NCBI GenBank assembly: GCA_023554445.1 | Contig: JAMJQQ010000141.1 | Coordinates: 1-57,825 of the forward strand | Reading direction: 5' to 3' | Length of the DNA: 57,825 nt | DNA from: Carthagonibacter metallireducens | Lineage (GTDB): Bacteria > Gemmatimonadota > Gemmatimonadetes > Palauibacterales > Palauibacteraceae | Shown: in pieces, positions 9,120 through 18,138 of the stretch | How the letters are laid out: each line of letters starts with the position of its first letter | How positions within the stretch are numbered: the stretch's first letter is position 1 | Made by a program: the position numbers and the translations under genes | Notes under the pieces: generated by a model | Seen by the model: only the letters and a program-made list of their open reading frames with translations | Told to the model about the DNA's origin: nothing | Database searches by the model: none

Positions 9120-9193
9120 TCGATCGGAAGTGGGATTGCGCGGTCCTTCTCCGCCGGGTGGCGGGGTCGGGCCGCGCTCTGCATCGTAGCCGC

Positions 9194-10471
9194 ATGAGCA
9201 CCGAATCGATTCTTCTGGTCGGAAACGGCGGACGTGAGCATGCCATGGCCGCCGCGATCCGAAACGACACTCCCGATGCGGACCTCTTCATCGCACCGGG
9301 CAATCCTGGTACGGCGCGCCTGGGCACCAACGTTCCGATCGCGGCCGACGACGTCGCCCGGCTTCTGCGCTTCGCGACCGATCGGAGTATCGGCCTTACG
9401 ATCGTGGGGCCGGAAGTGCCCCTGGCCGCAGGGCTCGGCGACGCGTTCGCCGAGCGTGGTCTGCCCCTCTTCGGGCCGGACGCGGCTGCCGCGCGGATCG
9501 AGTCCTCCAAGGCGTTTGCGAAGCGACTGATGGCCGAGGAGGGAGTTCCGACGGCGGAGTTCGAGGTGTTTACCGATGCGGAGGAGGCGCTTGCCCACGT
9601 TCGCTCGGGAACCGGCCCGGTGGTGGTTAAGGCCTCGGGGCTGGCGGCCGGTAAGGGCGCGATCGTCTGCGAAGATCGCGACCAGGCTGAGTCAGCCGTC
9701 CGAGAGGTGATGGTGGAACGGCGATTCGGCGATGCGGGGGATTCTCTCGTCGTCGAGGAATTCATGGAGGGAGAGGAGCTTTCCGTGTTCTTTCTCTCCG
9801 ATGGATCGGCCGCCGTGCCGCTGGTTCCCTCCCGCGACCACAAGCGGCTCGAGGAGGGTGATCGCGGGCCCAACACTGGCGGGATGGGGGCCTATGCTCC
9901 GGTCCGAGGCGCTGACGAGGAGCTGATCGACCGGATCCGAGTCTCGATCGCCGAACCAGTGCTCGCCGGTATGGCCGCGCGGGGCTGCCCCTACGTGGGA
10001 TTCCTCTACGCCGGCCTGATGCTTACCCCGGAAGGGCCGAAGGTCATCGAGTTCAACTGTCGGCTGGGCGATCCGGAGGCCCAGGCGGTGCTCCCGCTCA
10101 CCCGTGGCGGGCTCGTCGATCCCATGCGGGCCGTTGCACGCGGAGGAGCGCTGGATGGGTGGAAACCGGACCTGGCTCCCGGTGCCGCCCTGGTCACCGT
10201 CCTCGTCAGCGACGGTTATCCCGGATCATATCCGAAGGGCCTGCCCATCGAGATCCCGGAAGATCTCGAAGGCCCCGAAGTGCACGTCTACCACGCCGGC
10301 ACGGCGGACAGCCCGGACGGCCTCGTCACCAGTGGCGGCCGGGTCCTCGGCGTGACCGGGATCGGTGCGGACCTGTCGGAAGCTGCCCGGCGCAGCCGGG
10401 AAGCCGCTGGCCGAATCCGCTTCGAGGGGGCGAAGTTCCGCCGCGACATCGGTCACTCCGAGCTGGACTGA
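9194..10471 (+). CDS. purD: Phosphoribosylamine-glycine ligase (GAR synthetase)
   Basis: 425 aa, the standard PurD length. The start ATG at 9194 gives MSTESILLVGNGGREHAMA; the 12 upstream in-frame codons are not conserved-looking. Motifs are NGGREHA (N domain), GPEVPLAAG, the ATP-grasp KASGLAAGKGAIVC, ARDHKRLxDGDxGPNTGGMGAY-type SRDHKRLEEGDRGPNTGG, and EFNCRLGDPEAQ. It catalyses the second step of de novo purine synthesis. It is followed 22 bp later by mutM on the same strand. Confidence 0.97.
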   Translation: MSTESILLVGNGGREHAMAAAIRNDTPDADLFIAPGNPGTARLGTNVPIAADDVARLLRFATDRSIGLTIVGPEVPLAAGLGDAFAERGLPLFGPDAAAARIESSKAFAKRLMAEEGVPTAEFEVFTDAEEALAHVRSGTGPVVVKASGLAAGKGAIVCEDRDQAESAVREVMVERRFGDAGDSLVVEEFMEGEELSVFFLSDGSAAVPLVPSRDHKRLEEGDRGPNTGGMGAYAPVRGADEELIDRIRVSIAEPVLAGMAARGCPYVGFLYAGLMLTPEGPKVIEFNCRLGDPEAQAVLPLTRGGLVDPMRAVARGGALDGWKPDLAPGAALVTVLVSDGYPGSYPKGLPIEIPEDLEGPEVHVYHAGTADSPDGLVTSGGRVLGVTGIGADLSEAARRSREAAGRIRFEGAKFRRDIGHSELD

Positions 10472-10493
10472 CGACAGGGCCCGGATCCGCCCG

Positions 10494-11321
10494 ATGCCCG
10501 AGCTTCCCGAAGTCGAGACCATCCGCCGTGAGCTCGCTCCGCGTCTGGAGGGGCGCCGGATTCTCGATCTTCGAATCACCAAACCGGACATTCTCCTCGG
10601 TGGAGTTTCCCCTTCCGAGTTCCGCGACCGAATCCGGGGTGTCCGGGTCCGCTCAGTCTCGAGGCGAGGCAAGTGGCTCCTGTTCGAGCTGGATGGAGAG
10701 GTGCTGGTGAGTCAGCTCCGGATGACCGGGCGGTTCGCCGTGGGGCCCGGCCCCGCGCCTCCGATCGAGGACTTCCGGCACGTGGCCGCCGAATTCGATC
10801 TCGACGACGGTCAGACGCTGTTCTACGACGATGTGCGCCGGCTGGGCGGGTTCATGCTTCTCACTAGGGAAGAGTGGACGGGAGAAGAAGCGCGATTCGG
10901 ACCCGAACCGCTGGCACCCGGATTCCGGGCCCGCGATCTGGACCGGGTCATCCGCCGTGGACGACTCCCCGTGAAGAACGCCCTCATGGATCAGGCCAGA
11001 CTGGCTGGGATCGGCAACATCTACGCGAGCGAGGCACTGCATGCGGCGAAGATCGATCCTGCACGGGCGGCCGCGACGTTGAGCGGCGTCGAGATTCGCG
11101 TGCTCCACCGTTGCCTGCGCGGAATTCTGCGAAAGGCGCTCGAGAGCTCCGGCACGACGGTCAGCGACTACCGGGCCGTGAACGGTAGATCGGGGTCGTA
11201 TCAGAAGCGCCTGAAGGTCTACGGACGGGAAGGAGAAGCCTGTTTCCGGTGCGGCGCCCCGATAAGGAGAATCGTGCAGTCAGGAAGGAGCACCTTCTAC
11301 TGTCGTGAGTGCCAGAACTAG
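10494..11321 (+). CDS. mutM: Formamidopyrimidine-DNA glycosylase
   Basis: 275 aa, a typical Fpg length. The start at 10494 is set by the invariant MPELPEVE, whose Pro2 is the catalytic nucleophile after Met removal and whose Glu3 is also catalytic. GIGNIYASEAL is the helix-two-turn-helix signature. The C-terminal zinc finger has CFRCGAPIRR and FYCRECQN. It excises 8-oxoguanine and ring-opened purines. Its 3' end overlaps the convergent phosphoesterase by 4 bp. Confidence 0.97.
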   Translation: MPELPEVETIRRELAPRLEGRRILDLRITKPDILLGGVSPSEFRDRIRGVRVRSVSRRGKWLLFELDGEVLVSQLRMTGRFAVGPGPAPPIEDFRHVAAEFDLDDGQTLFYDDVRRLGGFMLLTREEWTGEEARFGPEPLAPGFRARDLDRVIRRGRLPVKNALMDQARLAGIGNIYASEALHAAKIDPARAAATLSGVEIRVLHRCLRGILRKALESSGTTVSDYRAVNGRSGSYQKRLKVYGREGEACFRCGAPIRRIVQSGRSTFYCRECQN

Positions 11322-11821
11322 TCGCGACGGCCAGCCCGGAACGATTTCCCGCTCGGAAGCTCGAGGTGGTCGAACTCGACACGCCCACCCCCGACCGTCG
11401 CGATCGCCAGCGCCGGCGGGCTTCCCCCTCGCCCGGACGAGGCCGCCCCGGGGTTGATGATCCAGCGCGTTCCTGCCTGACGGGCCTTCGGGCGGTGCGT
11501 GTGCCCGTGCACGATTACGTCGGCGGCGGGGAACTGCTCGAGAAGCAACTCGTAATTCGGGTGCACGAGGTGCCCGTGCGTGACCGCGAATCTGACCCCT
11601 TCCACGTCCAATTCCTGTGTCTCCCGGGTCACGGCCCGGACTTCGGGTCCATCCACGTTTCCCCACACGGCATCGACCGGCGCGATCGCCGCGAGATCCT
11701 CCAGGCAATCGATCCGGCCTGCGTCTCCCGCGAACAGGATTCGGTCCACGCCCGCCAGCAGGTCGAATACTTCCGACCGCAGGGTCCCGTGAATGTCGCT
11801 GATCAGTCCGATCCGTATCAC
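11318..11821 (-). CDS. YfcE/MJ0936-type metallophosphoesterase
   Basis: 167 aa, GTG start. The calcineurin-like fold has DIHG (SDIHGTLRSE), GDAG, GNVD (WGNVDGPE), THGH and the metal-binding HGHTHRP. It also has INPGAASSGRGG near the end. This small subfamily contains Mn-dependent phosphodiesterases of uncertain physiological substrate. It converges on mutM with overlapping 3' ends and diverges from the ECF sigma gene. Confidence 0.88.
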   Translation of the reverse strand: MIRIGLISDIHGTLRSEVFDLLAGVDRILFAGDAGRIDCLEDLAAIAPVDAVWGNVDGPEVRAVTRETQELDVEGVRFAVTHGHLVHPNYELLLEQFPAADVIVHGHTHRPKARQAGTRWIINPGAASSGRGGSPPALAIATVGGGRVEFDHLELPSGKSFRAGRRD

Positions 11822-11878
11822 GCAGGCCTCCGGGGCGGGACAATCGGTATCCGCACCCGCGACTCGGGCCGGTTCCGG

Positions 11879-11908
11879 TTGTCGAAGGGGCGATCTCTCG
11901 TCTAGGTT
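11879..11908 (+). promoter_or_regulatory. Possible promoter of the ECF sigma operon
   Basis: TTGTCG (11879-11884), an 18-base spacer and TAGGTT (11903-11908) lie about 75 bp upstream of the sigma-factor start in the divergent intergenic region. The match is moderate. An autoregulated ECF promoter is equally possible but its consensus is unknown. Confidence 0.25.
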
Positions 11909-11981
11909 CGGGCCACGGTAGGGAGGGGCTGACGACGGGGCAACGCCTGCGGCGGGCTGCGCGGGAGGGCGACGGAGAGGC

Positions 11982-12584
11982 TTGGACTATTCGGAAAAGA
12001 CCGACCAGGATCTCGTCCGCCTCAGCCGGCGTGGCGACGAGCGGGCCGCCCGGGAGCTGGTGCACCGGTTCGAGCGACCCGTGTTCTCGCTCATCTACCG
12101 CATGGTTCGTGATCGCGAACTGGCCGAGGATCTCTCGCAGGACGTGTTCGTCCGCACCTTCAACAACCTGGATCGCTACGACCGGTCTTACAAGTTCTCT
12201 TCCTGGCTGTTCAAGATCGCCTACAATCTCACCGTCGATCACCTGAGGCGCCGGGAGTTGCCGACGATCTCCGTCCACGGGGCCCCGGACGCCGTCACCC
12301 CGGATCGGCAGGAGGCGACTTCCGTAACCCTCGAATCCGACGAAGAAGCACCCGATGATCGGCTCGTCGCCAAGGAACTCGCCGGCGAGCTGGAAGAAGC
12401 GATTTCGGCTCTCCGCGAAGACTACAGGACGGCGATTCTCCTGCGACACGTGGAGGGACGTTCGTACGAAGAGATCGCGGAAATCATGGAGATCCCTCTC
12501 GGAACGGTGAAGACATACATCTTTCGCGCGCGTCGAGAGCTTCGGGAGGCACTGTCCGCCACGCACGGCGATCCGGACGACTGA
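11982..12584 (+). CDS. ECF RNA polymerase sigma factor
   Basis: 200 aa. The start is TTG at 11982, preceded by GGAGAGG. Sigma region 2 covers about residues 25-95, with RMVRDRELAEDLSQDVFVRTF and SSWLFKIAYNLTVDHLRRR. An acidic linker follows. Region 4 (about 140-195) contains LREDYRTAILLRHVEGRSYEEIAEIM and PLGTVKTYIFRARREL. It directs core polymerase to extracytoplasmic-stress promoters. The next gene, 52 bp downstream, is its likely membrane anti-sigma factor. Confidence 0.95.
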   Translation: MDYSEKTDQDLVRLSRRGDERAARELVHRFERPVFSLIYRMVRDRELAEDLSQDVFVRTFNNLDRYDRSYKFSSWLFKIAYNLTVDHLRRRELPTISVHGAPDAVTPDRQEATSVTLESDEEAPDDRLVAKELAGELEEAISALREDYRTAILLRHVEGRSYEEIAEIMEIPLGTVKTYIFRARRELREALSATHGDPDD

Positions 12585-12636
12585 AACCCGGGACCCCCGC
12601 CCTCCGTACAGGCAGGGGAACGGAGGAGATGAGGTC

Positions 12637-13254
12637 ATGAACGACCCGACGGACATCACCAGGATGCACCTGGCCCCGGACGCCCGGGAGCGCATCGGCA
12701 TGGGCGGTGAGCCCGACGCCGGCGAGACCCGGCACCTGGCAGGCTGCAGGCAGTGCAGGCGGGAAGTCGCCGAGATCGGATCGGTGCAGCTCCGGCTCGC
12801 CGCCCTGGTGTCGCTCGCGCCGTCGGCCGGGTTCGCCGACCGCGTGATGGCCCGGATTCAGCTTCCCGCGCCGGTGTGGGTGAGAGCGCTGGACGGGGTG
12901 CGGGCCAACCGCCTGCGCACCGCGGCAGTCGCAGCTACGCTCGTGGCCGCCGTCTCGGGCATGTTCGCGTGGCTGACCGCGTATCCGCAGGTCACGCCGG
13001 GCATGATGGCTCGTCTGATCTGGGAACGAGGGACCGGCCTGCTCTGGCAGGGTGTCTTCTCAGCGGGTCGCGCCGTCTACGACTCCGGAGTGCTCGCGCT
13101 GCTCGATGCATTCCGGGCCGATCTGACACCATGGAGCGCCGCCGGCGCGCTGGCTACGCTCGCGCTGATCGGCACCGTGTCTCTGCTTATGCTGATGAAA
13201 CTGATGGATGTGACACCAAGAACGATACGAACGGGAGCCCGGAGAATTGGCTGA
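12637..13254 (+). CDS. Zinc-type membrane anti-sigma factor
   Basis: 205 aa. It has a zinc-binding anti-sigma motif HxxxCxxC (His33, Cys37, Cys40 in TRHLAGCRQCRREV). A membrane helix follows at about 93-115 (TAAVAATLVAAVSGMFAWL). A second hydrophobic helix near 165-190 (AAGALATLALIGTVSLLMLM) leaves a short basic tail. By position it should hold the upstream ECF factor inactive at the membrane until an envelope signal is received. The two-TM layout puts both ends in the cytoplasm. Confidence 0.85.
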   Translation: MNDPTDITRMHLAPDARERIGMGGEPDAGETRHLAGCRQCRREVAEIGSVQLRLAALVSLAPSAGFADRVMARIQLPAPVWVRALDGVRANRLRTAAVAATLVAAVSGMFAWLTAYPQVTPGMMARLIWERGTGLLWQGVFSAGRAVYDSGVLALLDAFRADLTPWSAAGALATLALIGTVSLLMLMKLMDVTPRTIRTGARRIG

Positions 13255-13326
13255 TCTGAGTGTGAACGGCGGCGTGCCCTGCGGGACGGCCGCGTCAACG
13301 AATCCGGTAGGGGGAGCGGGAGGACG

Positions 13327-14916
13327 ATGATGAAGACCGAATCGAGACGCTCGAATCGCGGGGCGCGCCTGATCGCGTGGAGCCTGGTACTCGGAGCCGT
13401 GGCGGCCGTCGTGCTGCTGCTGCCCCGTGCGCGCGCCATGGCGCAGGAGTATCCGGTGGTGGGAAGTGCGGTCACGATGTCTTCTTCGGAAGCGTCGCTG
13501 GACCTGGATCTGGCCACGGGCGAGACCCGCTCGATCTCCTTCCGTGACGGGAACGTCTACGTGGACGGACGGGTCAGCGGCTCGTACGAACCGGGTGGCG
13601 CGCTCGAAAGCTCGTGGAGGGAGTTGCTGCGAGACCCGTCCATACTCGATGCAGGCGCCGTAGACGACCTCCTGCTCGGCTGGTCTCCGCCGTCCGGCTC
13701 GGCTGCCGCGACCGCAGTGGCCGACGCTTTCGCGTTTCTCAGTCCGGCGGCCGTCGATCAAGCACAGGAACAGGCCGATGTCGTCGTTGGCGATCTCGGT
13801 GATGGAAGCGTGGCGATCGCACCGGGCATTCGCTCGCTCGACCACCTGACCCGGAGCATGGAACAGCTTCATCGGTCCCTCTCCCGAATCGGATCGCACG
13901 CGCTGGCCTCGGGCGAAGACGTGGCTCTCGTGATTCACGATGACTACACGATCGGCTCGGCGCAGGCGATCGAAGGCGACATGGCCGTGCTCGACGGCGA
14001 CGTGATGCTCGAGGGCACGATCCGGGGCGACGCGATCGTTCTCGACGGGACGCTCACCCTGGCCGAAGGGGCGCGCATCGAAGGCGACCTCCTGCAGGTG
14101 GGTGGCGACGTGATTGACGCTGGCGGGAGGGTCGCGGGAGAGCTGGTCTCGGTCAGCATCGTCCTCGACGACCTTGCGGTAGAACTCGAAGGGCTGGACG
14201 ATCTCGACCTTCGGTTCGACGAATTCGATTCCGGAGACGTTCACGTCAGGGTCCAGAACGACCGGCCCGGCTTCTTCGGGCGCATCGGCCACAACATCGG
14301 TCATGCGATCGGCGGCCTCGCAGGCGTTCTGGCCTGGTGGATCGGTCTCGTCGCGTTCGGCGCGGGCCTCGTGTATTTCTTCCGACATCGTCTCGAGACC
14401 GTGGCCGATACCGCGCGGCGCAACCTCTCCCGCTCCTTCGGCGTCGGCCTGGCGGGCGAGCTCCTGTTCGTTCCGATCGGGCTGGTTCTGGTGGTCGGAA
14501 TCATCACCTGGCTCGTGATCCCGTTCTATCTGCTCGCCGCGGCTCTCGCGGTTCCCGCGGGCTATCTCGCCATCGCCCACGCGACCGGCGAGGTATTCGA
14601 GGGTCGCAGGTACGACTGGGTGGAGCGACTGAACCTCAATCGTTCGAATTCTTACTGGTACATCGCGATCGGTCTGGCCGTACTGCTGGCACCGTTCGCG
14701 TTCGGCTCGGTCATGTACCTGTTCGGAGGAATTCTCGGCTTCCTGAGGGGCCTGCTGTTCTTCGCGGGTGGAGTCATCACCTGGGCCGCGATCACGACCG
14801 GCGTCGGTGCATTGCTCCTTTCGCGCGGCGGCAGCTCTCGCGAATACGCCGACGGGGCGATCCCCGATCTGTTCGCCGACCTGGACGATCTTCCGGCGGA
14901 GGCGCCCGATGCGTAG
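13327..14916 (+). CDS. Membrane protein with bactofilin-like (polymer-forming) repeats
   Basis: 529 aa. There is a signal peptide or anchor at about 15-40 (LVLGAVAAVVLLLPRARAMAQ). The periplasmic middle carries short beta repeats of bactofilin type at about 220-270 (AIEGDMAVLDGDVML, GTIRGDAIVLDGTLTL, ARIEGDLLQVGGDV). The C-terminal third has about five membrane helices (VLAWWIGLVAFGAGLVYFF and onward). It lies in the sigma/anti-sigma operon and its end overlaps the next start by 8 bp. Probably an envelope-stress target gene. The function is inferred from context. Confidence 0.75.
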   Translation: MMKTESRRSNRGARLIAWSLVLGAVAAVVLLLPRARAMAQEYPVVGSAVTMSSSEASLDLDLATGETRSISFRDGNVYVDGRVSGSYEPGGALESSWRELLRDPSILDAGAVDDLLLGWSPPSGSAAATAVADAFAFLSPAAVDQAQEQADVVVGDLGDGSVAIAPGIRSLDHLTRSMEQLHRSLSRIGSHALASGEDVALVIHDDYTIGSAQAIEGDMAVLDGDVMLEGTIRGDAIVLDGTLTLAEGARIEGDLLQVGGDVIDAGGRVAGELVSVSIVLDDLAVELEGLDDLDLRFDEFDSGDVHVRVQNDRPGFFGRIGHNIGHAIGGLAGVLAWWIGLVAFGAGLVYFFRHRLETVADTARRNLSRSFGVGLAGELLFVPIGLVLVVGIITWLVIPFYLLAAALAVPAGYLAIAHATGEVFEGRRYDWVERLNLNRSNSYWYIAIGLAVLLAPFAFGSVMYLFGGILGFLRGLLFFAGGVITWAAITTGVGALLLSRGGSSREYADGAIPDLFADLDDLPAEAPDA

Positions 14917-15766
14917 CAGCGGCCTGTTAGCGGTGCTCCTGTTCGGCTTCTTTGCCCCGCTCGCGGCCCAACAGCCCGAGTGGACCGACCTGTCGGCGCG
15001 TCGGCAGACGGACGGGATCCGGGCCGTGGAGGCGAAGATCACCTACGTGGCGGGAGAACTCGAGGTCCGGGCGGCTGACGCAGGACTGCTCTACGACATA
15101 GGGCTCCATTACGACGCGGCACTTCTGCGCCCCGAGCGCAGCTGGCGGGCGGAGGGTGACGTCGGCCGCCTCGAATTGCGTTTCGAGTCGGTGGACGACA
15201 ATGGCACGGACTGGGACATGGATGACGGTGAGTTCGGGGAGCTGGTGCTCGGGCTCAGTCGCGAGGTCCCTACGGATCTCACCCTGGAGGTGGGGGCGGC
15301 GGAATCCAGTCTCGATCTCGGCGGCATTCCACTCACCGGTCTCGTCTATCGGACGGGGGCGAGCAGCACCGAGATGAAGTTCGGCGAGCCGAATCCCGCA
15401 CGGATCGGCACCCTCGAACTGGCCGCCGGAGCGGCATCATTCGAGGCGGCGGGGCTCGGAAACGCCCGGTTCGACGAACTGGAGTTCGACGGAGCCGTGG
15501 GCGACGTGACACTCGATTTCACCGGGGAATGGAGCGGTGATGCGACGGCGGACATCGCCGTGGGGCTCGGAGCTCTGCGGCTCGTGATTCCCCGCGATAT
15601 CGGAGTGCGACTGGAGAAGTCCGGATTCCTGGCCGGATTCAACCCCCGCGGAATGGAGAAGGTCGAAGGGGGCTGGCAGACGTCGAACTTCGACTCGGCC
15701 CGGCACACTCTGAGGATCAAACTGAAGGCGGCGTTCGGGAAGGTCGACGTTCAGTTCGTGAACTGA
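14909..15766 (+). CDS. Secreted beta-repeat protein, LiaF/toast-rack-like
   Basis: 285 aa from ATG 14909, which overlaps the upstream stop. The signal peptide is MRSSGLLAVLLFGFFAPLAAQ. The rest alternates hydrophobic and polar residues in short strands (TLEVGAAESSLDLGGIPL, LELAAGAASFEAAGLGNA, GDVTLDFTGEW, ADIAVGLGALRLVIP), ending in FGKVDVQFVN. This resembles the beta-helical DUF2154/LiaF C-terminal or toast-rack fold. It is the last gene of the ECF module and probably works with the upstream membrane protein. The family call is tentative. Confidence 0.65.
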   Translation: MRSSGLLAVLLFGFFAPLAAQQPEWTDLSARRQTDGIRAVEAKITYVAGELEVRAADAGLLYDIGLHYDAALLRPERSWRAEGDVGRLELRFESVDDNGTDWDMDDGEFGELVLGLSREVPTDLTLEVGAAESSLDLGGIPLTGLVYRTGASSTEMKFGEPNPARIGTLELAAGAASFEAAGLGNARFDELEFDGAVGDVTLDFTGEWSGDATADIAVGLGALRLVIPRDIGVRLEKSGFLAGFNPRGMEKVEGGWQTSNFDSARHTLRIKLKAAFGKVDVQFVN

Positions 15767-15782
15767 GCGGGGCCCGCTCTGG

Positions 15783-16565
15783 TCAGTCCCGCTCAGGCCG
15801 GACCAGCACGGGTTCGCCGCGCCCCACCGACAGCCGCTCCGAGGCACTTCCTTCCCGCACGGATATCTCCAGCGTGCCCGCCGATCCGATCACGGCAACC
15901 AGCTGTCCCGGATCGACACTCGTGTAGCTGAGCCGCACCCCGGAGATCTCCGTGCCACCCAGTTCGATGAGCGCGGTCGGCGAGACCCAGGATGCGGGGA
16001 TGTCCGTGACGAGATTGCCGAACCGGTCCACGTGGGCCACCTGCCCTCTGACGCACTCACGGCTGCGGTGAGGCTCGCTCAGTTCCAGCCGGCTGATCGA
16101 TTCGAACTCGATGGGATCTCCGAGAGCGGCTGGCGACTCGCCGGCGGCGACCCGCGCGGCGGCCGGGGCGAAGAGATCTCTGCCGTGGAAAGTGGAACTG
16201 AGCGTGTCCGATGCGCATCGATCGGGATCGAGTGCCCAGGCTGTGTCCGGCATTCCTTCGCCGAGCGCCCGGCTCACCACTCCGTTGTCCGGCCCGACGA
16301 ACCACCGTCCGCCGGATTGGAGCAACATCGCCCTGCGGGCGCCGCCCACGCCCGGATCCACTACGACCAGGTGCACCGTTCCTTCCGGATAACGATTCCA
16401 GACCCGCGAGAGGACCCAGGCTGCCGCTTCGACGTCGCCGGGCGTGACGTCGTGGGCCACGTCCACGAGGGTGGCGCCGGGCGCTGCCGAGAGGATCGCT
16501 CCCTTGACCTCTCCCACGTATCCATCAGCGGTTCCGAAGTCGGTGATCAGGGTGACGATCGGCAT
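15783..16565 (-). CDS. SAM hydrolase (DUF62, SAM hydroxide adenosyltransferase)
   Basis: 260 aa. It has the family landmarks TLITDFGTADGYVG, DVAHDVTPGD, VVVDPGVGG, GPDNGVVSRAL, TFHGRDLFAPAAA and HVDRFGNLVTDI. Characterised members split S-adenosylmethionine with water into adenosine and methionine; relatives are chlorinases and fluorinases. The start ATG directly abuts the mrp stop codon, so it is almost certainly co-transcribed and may be translationally coupled. Confidence 0.92.
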   Translation of the reverse strand: MPIVTLITDFGTADGYVGEVKGAILSAAPGATLVDVAHDVTPGDVEAAAWVLSRVWNRYPEGTVHLVVVDPGVGGARRAMLLQSGGRWFVGPDNGVVSRALGEGMPDTAWALDPDRCASDTLSSTFHGRDLFAPAAARVAAGESPAALGDPIEFESISRLELSEPHRSRECVRGQVAHVDRFGNLVTDIPASWVSPTALIELGGTEISGVRLSYTSVDPGQLVAVIGSAGTLEISVREGSASERLSVGRGEPVLVRPERD

Positions 16566-17771
16566 TCAGCTCGACTCCTTCTCCAGCGCTTCGACACGCG
16601 ACTCGACTCGATCGGCGACGTCCAGCAGCGCGCGGGACTCGGGTGAATCAGGCTGCCCGATCACCGGCGGGACACCCCGGTCGCCCTGCTCCCTGACGGC
16701 CATCCCGAGCGGCACCGCGCCCAGAAACGGCACCCCGAGGGAGGCGGCCAGCGCCTCCCCTCCGCCTGCGCCGAACAGCTCGTGGACCGAGTCACAGTCG
16801 GGACAGACGAACCCGCGCATGTTCTCGACCAGCCCGAGAACCGGCACGTCCACGCTCTCGAACATGCGGATCCCCTTGAGCACTCCCTGAACCGCCACAT
16901 CCTGCGGCGTGGTGACCATCACCGCGCCGGTCACGCTCACCAGCTGGACGAGAGAGAGCTGGGCATCTCCGGTGCCGGGGGGCAGGTCCACGATCAGGTA
17001 GTCCAGTTCGCCCCACGCGACCTGGTGCAGAAACTGGCGGACGATTCCCATGATGATCGGTCCCCGCCAGATCGCGGGAGTGTCCTCTCCCACCAGGAAT
17101 CCCAGGCTCATCAGCTTGACCCCGTGCTTCTCGACCGGGATCACTTGCTCATCCCTCATGCGCGGCTTCTCATCCGCCCCGAACATCGTCGGGACGTCCG
17201 GGCCGTAGATGTCCGCATCCATCAGTCCGACCTTGAGTCCCGCCTTGGCCCAGGCGGCCGCGAGATTGGTTGAGACGGTCGACTTGCCGACCCCGCCCTT
17301 TCCGGAACTGACGGCGATCACGTGGCGAACCCCGGGCAGCGACTCGGCCTCGCTGGGATGTCTCGATGCCTCCTCCCGACTCACCTGGCCGGGCGAGGGC
17401 GGCGGTGTGCGCTCGGCCGCGGGCGGCGCCATCACGGGCAGCGGCCGGCGACCGCCCGCGGGCCGCTGGCGCGGAGTCGCGGCGCCGGCGCTCGCGGGCG
17501 CGTCGGTCGAGCCGGATTGGGCTGCGGCGCCGCTCGCAGACGCGACCGATACCCGCGAAACGCCCGGGATGCCCATCGCGACGAGCCGGATCGAGTCGGC
17601 GATCCCCGGATCGTCGCCGGACCGCAACGCCAGAGAGATACGGGTGTCGCCGCCCGGGTCCACCTCCACGGAGCGGACGATCCCTGCGGTGACCACGTCT
17701 GTGCCGCCGGATCCCGTCTGCACCCGGGCGAGCCTGTCCATCACGATATCCTTCAGAGTATGACCATCCAT
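16566..17771 (-). CDS. mrp: Mrp/ApbC-type iron-sulfur carrier ATPase
   Basis: 401 aa. An N-terminal MIP18/DUF59-like domain (about 1-80) is followed by an Ala/Pro-rich linker (about 81-145). The deviant-Walker P-loop ATPase begins at HVIAVSSGKGGVGKSTVSTNLA (about 150-171), with DADIYGPDVP, IVDLPPGTGDAQLS and the Fe-S-binding CxxC in NMRGFVCPDCDS. This family transfers Fe-S clusters to apoproteins. A NifU-like gene 36 bp upstream supports this role. The linker is longer than usual. Confidence 0.94.
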   Translation of the reverse strand: MDGHTLKDIVMDRLARVQTGSGGTDVVTAGIVRSVEVDPGGDTRISLALRSGDDPGIADSIRLVAMGIPGVSRVSVASASGAAAQSGSTDAPASAGAATPRQRPAGGRRPLPVMAPPAAERTPPPSPGQVSREEASRHPSEAESLPGVRHVIAVSSGKGGVGKSTVSTNLAAAWAKAGLKVGLMDADIYGPDVPTMFGADEKPRMRDEQVIPVEKHGVKLMSLGFLVGEDTPAIWRGPIIMGIVRQFLHQVAWGELDYLIVDLPPGTGDAQLSLVQLVSVTGAVMVTTPQDVAVQGVLKGIRMFESVDVPVLGLVENMRGFVCPDCDSVHELFGAGGGEALAASLGVPFLGAVPLGMAVREQGDRGVPPVIGQPDSPESRALLDVADRVESRVEALEKESS

Positions 17772-17807
17772 GTCGGCGGTAGTCCCGTCGTTGGGGGGAG
17801 TCTCAGG

Positions 17808-18077
17808 TCAGCCGTTCTCTACGGATTCGACGCTGTGGACCTCGGGAATCAGCATCCTGAGCCGCTGCTCGATCCCGGCCTTCAGCGTGAGGGAAGACAT
17901 CGGGCAGGCGTAGCAGGCGCCCACCATCCGGATCCGGACTACGCCGCTGTCCAGGTCGAAATCCACCAGCTCGATGTCGCCTCCATCGGCCCGGATCGCA
18001 GGGCGAAGAGAGGCCAGCACCTCTTCGATGCGGTCCCCCGGGGGGGTAGTCGGAACGGTAGTCGTCACGTCTTTCAT
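17808..18077 (-). CDS. NifU C-terminal-like Fe-S scaffold
   Basis: 89 aa from ATG 18077. A TTG at 18164 would add 29 residues and overlap the previous gene. The body is a NifU-C domain (RIEEVLASLRPAIRADGGDIELVDFD) with the cluster-binding CxxC (Cys55, Cys58) in GACYACPMSSLTLKAGIE. Small NfuA-like proteins receive and pass on [4Fe-4S] clusters. It sits between the YpdA-like gene and mrp, which suggests an Fe-S delivery pair. Confidence 0.9.
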   Translation of the reverse strand: MKDVTTTVPTTPPGDRIEEVLASLRPAIRADGGDIELVDFDLDSGVVRIRMVGACYACPMSSLTLKAGIEQRLRMLIPEVHSVESVENG

Positions 18078-18138
18078 GCGGGTCCGTAGCTGCTCGATCG
18101 CGGAGGCGCCTTGTGCGCCCCCGGCGTCGCGCAGGAAG

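Noticed and set aside
13060..15042. A 660-codon minus-strand frame
   Set aside because: It is antisense to the membrane protein and its repeat-protein neighbour. It is low-complexity and has no ribosome site.
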